A program made the position numbers and the translations under genes. From Flavobacterium sp. (GTDB taxonomy: Bacteria; Bacteroidota; Bacteroidia; Flavobacteriales; Flavobacteriaceae): a stretch of 64,000 bases of DNA. Numbering within the stretch: the stretch's first letter is position 1; each line of letters begins with the position of its first letter. This document shows, one piece after another, positions 63,346 to 64,000 of the stretch. Location: assembly GCF_004295795.1 (NCBI RefSeq), contig NZ_SEBR01000011.1, positions 62,001 through 126,000 of the forward strand. The letters run 5' to 3'. Under the pieces are notes generated by a model. The model did no database searches. It saw only the letters and a list, made by a program, of their open reading frames with translations, and was not told where the DNA came from.

Positions 63346-64000
63346 ATGAAAAATCTAAAAATTCTTTCGTTGGGCGTAGCCATGCTCATTAGTTTCCTGG
63401 CCTTTTCCGAAGACGGAAACCGCATTTTCAAAAGCGAAAAAGTGACGATTACCGGAAAGGTTTCGGACGCAAGCGGCCCATTGCCGGGAGCGCACGTGAA
63501 AGTAAAACAAACCAAAGTCGGCGTCCAGACAGATTTCGACGGAAAATACAGCATCGAGGCAGAAGTCGGGCAAACGCTGGTATTCTCTTTCGTCGGAATG
63601 GCCGACAAACAAATCGAGATTGGCCGTTCGAGAACGATAAACGTGAAATTGATCGAAGGCGGAATCAAGCTTGGGGAAGTCGTCGTGACATCTGCTGTCG
63701 GAGGCAGAAAAGCCCTTGGCAAAAAAGACCGCCGCGCCTTGGAAGCCGAAGAATCCAAAATGGTCTCGGCCTCGCCTACTCAAGGATTTTACGACCGGGA
63801 CGACAAAGTTACACATCGCGAAAAAGGTTTCGTAACGGGAAATACAAACGACGAAGACTACGCCACATTCATTGAAAACGCTTTCACAAGCCCAAAAAAC
63901 GAACCGCTTTCCACGTTTTCGATCGATGTCGACAACGCTTCTTATACCAACGTCAGAAGATTTCTGAACAACGGGCAAAAAGTTCCGAAAGATGCGGTTC
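63346..64000 (+). CDS. Carboxypeptidase-regulatory and VWA domain protein, 3' truncated by window edge
   Basis: The frame from ATG 63346 is open to the window end (218 codons). A short signal region ([14 protein letters not shown]) precedes a carboxypeptidase-D-like regulatory domain at ~30-115 ([31 protein letters not shown]). Then comes the start of the von Willebrand-type N-terminal region ([37 protein letters not shown]), as in YfbK-like proteins. The VWA domain itself should lie past the edge. It follows the sigma cluster by 112 bp and may be part of that regulon. Confidence 0.85.
   Translation, partial: MKNLKILSLGVAMLISFLAFSEDGNRIFKSEKVTITGKVSDASGPLPGAHVKVKQTKVGVQTDFDGKYSIEAEVGQTLVFSFVGMADKQIEIGRSRTINVKLIEGGIKLGEVVVTSAVGGRKALGKKDRRALEAEESKMVSASPTQGFYDRDDKVTHREKGFVTGNTNDEDYATFIENAFTSPKNEPLSTFSIDVDNASYTNVRRFLNNGQKVPKDAV

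Overview
The window looks like chromosomal DNA of a Flavobacterium-type bacterium (Bacteroidota, Flavobacteriaceae). The evidence is type IX secretion C-terminal signals (types A and B), SprB-like repeats, BshC of bacillithiol synthesis, the rpmB-rpmG-DUF4295-ftsY cluster, a long SecA without the C-terminal zinc finger, TAnnTTTG -7 promoter elements and almost no Shine-Dalgarno sequences. Coding DNA is of moderate GC by eye. The intergenic DNA is unusually rich in several families of repeats.

Layout. 0-4.1 kb: truncated OmpR-type regulator, GAF histidine kinase, B12/radical-SAM enzyme. 4.2-12.1 kb: giant T9SS-B adhesin-like protein, a 4-copy repeat array, bshC, a SusE/F-like T9SS-A protein, ndk. 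12.5-19.1 kb: DUF721 protein, lipoprotein, serine hydrolase, two tiny membrane proteins, ftsY, DUF4295, rpmG, rpmB, cinA, a TlpA-like thioredoxin. Three copies of a ~150-bp structured repeat lie in the gaps here. 19.5-21.3 kb: Hpt protein coupled to an FAH-family hydrolase, then a DEDDh exonuclease. 21.6-26.7 kb: an RNA-repair locus made of rtcB, a slipin, tRNA-like elements in the leader and a divergent WYL regulator. 26.8-28.3 kb: 6-copy repeat array. 28.3-35.3 kb: phosphoesterase, 2-oxoacid dehydrogenase E2, glycosyltransferase, Hsp20, lipoprotein, ABC-F protein. 35.3-36.5 kb: another repeat array. 36.5-40.3 kb: NAD-salvage operon (NrtR-type Nudix regulator, prs, nadV/NAMPT, methyltransferase) with two palindromic operator-like sites. 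40.4-49.7 kb: two secreted paralogues, a lipoprotein, a LolD-like ATPase, cobalamin adenosyltransferase, DUF2795, secA, two exported paralogues, a Lys-rich mini-protein. 50.0-50.9 kb: an AT-rich two-gene insert (HAD-like plus ParB-like). 51.0-60.1 kb: FAD oxidase, 1-Cys peroxiredoxin, AEC carrier, Rrf2 regulator, MeaB GTPase, MATE exporter, an outer-membrane barrel protein, PPK2. 60.1-64 kb: a DUF6929-like protein, then an ECF sigma factor followed by a membrane-anchored protein and a small exported protein that share a TonB-plug-like motif, and the start of a carboxypeptidase-regulatory/VWA protein.

The most interesting region is 21.6-26.5 kb. The untranslated leader of the slipin-RtcB operon encodes, on its sense strand, tRNA D-, anticodon- and T-arms whose acceptor strands close as hairpins in permuted order. 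RtcB is an RNA ligase that rejoins cleaved tRNAs and WYL domains are ligand-sensing regulators, so the leader RNA may be a decoy, substrate or sensor for the repair system. That role is inference; the arms and their pairing are visible in the sequence. A second candidate is the ~150-bp intergenic element whose long hairpin arms differ between copies but stay complementary.
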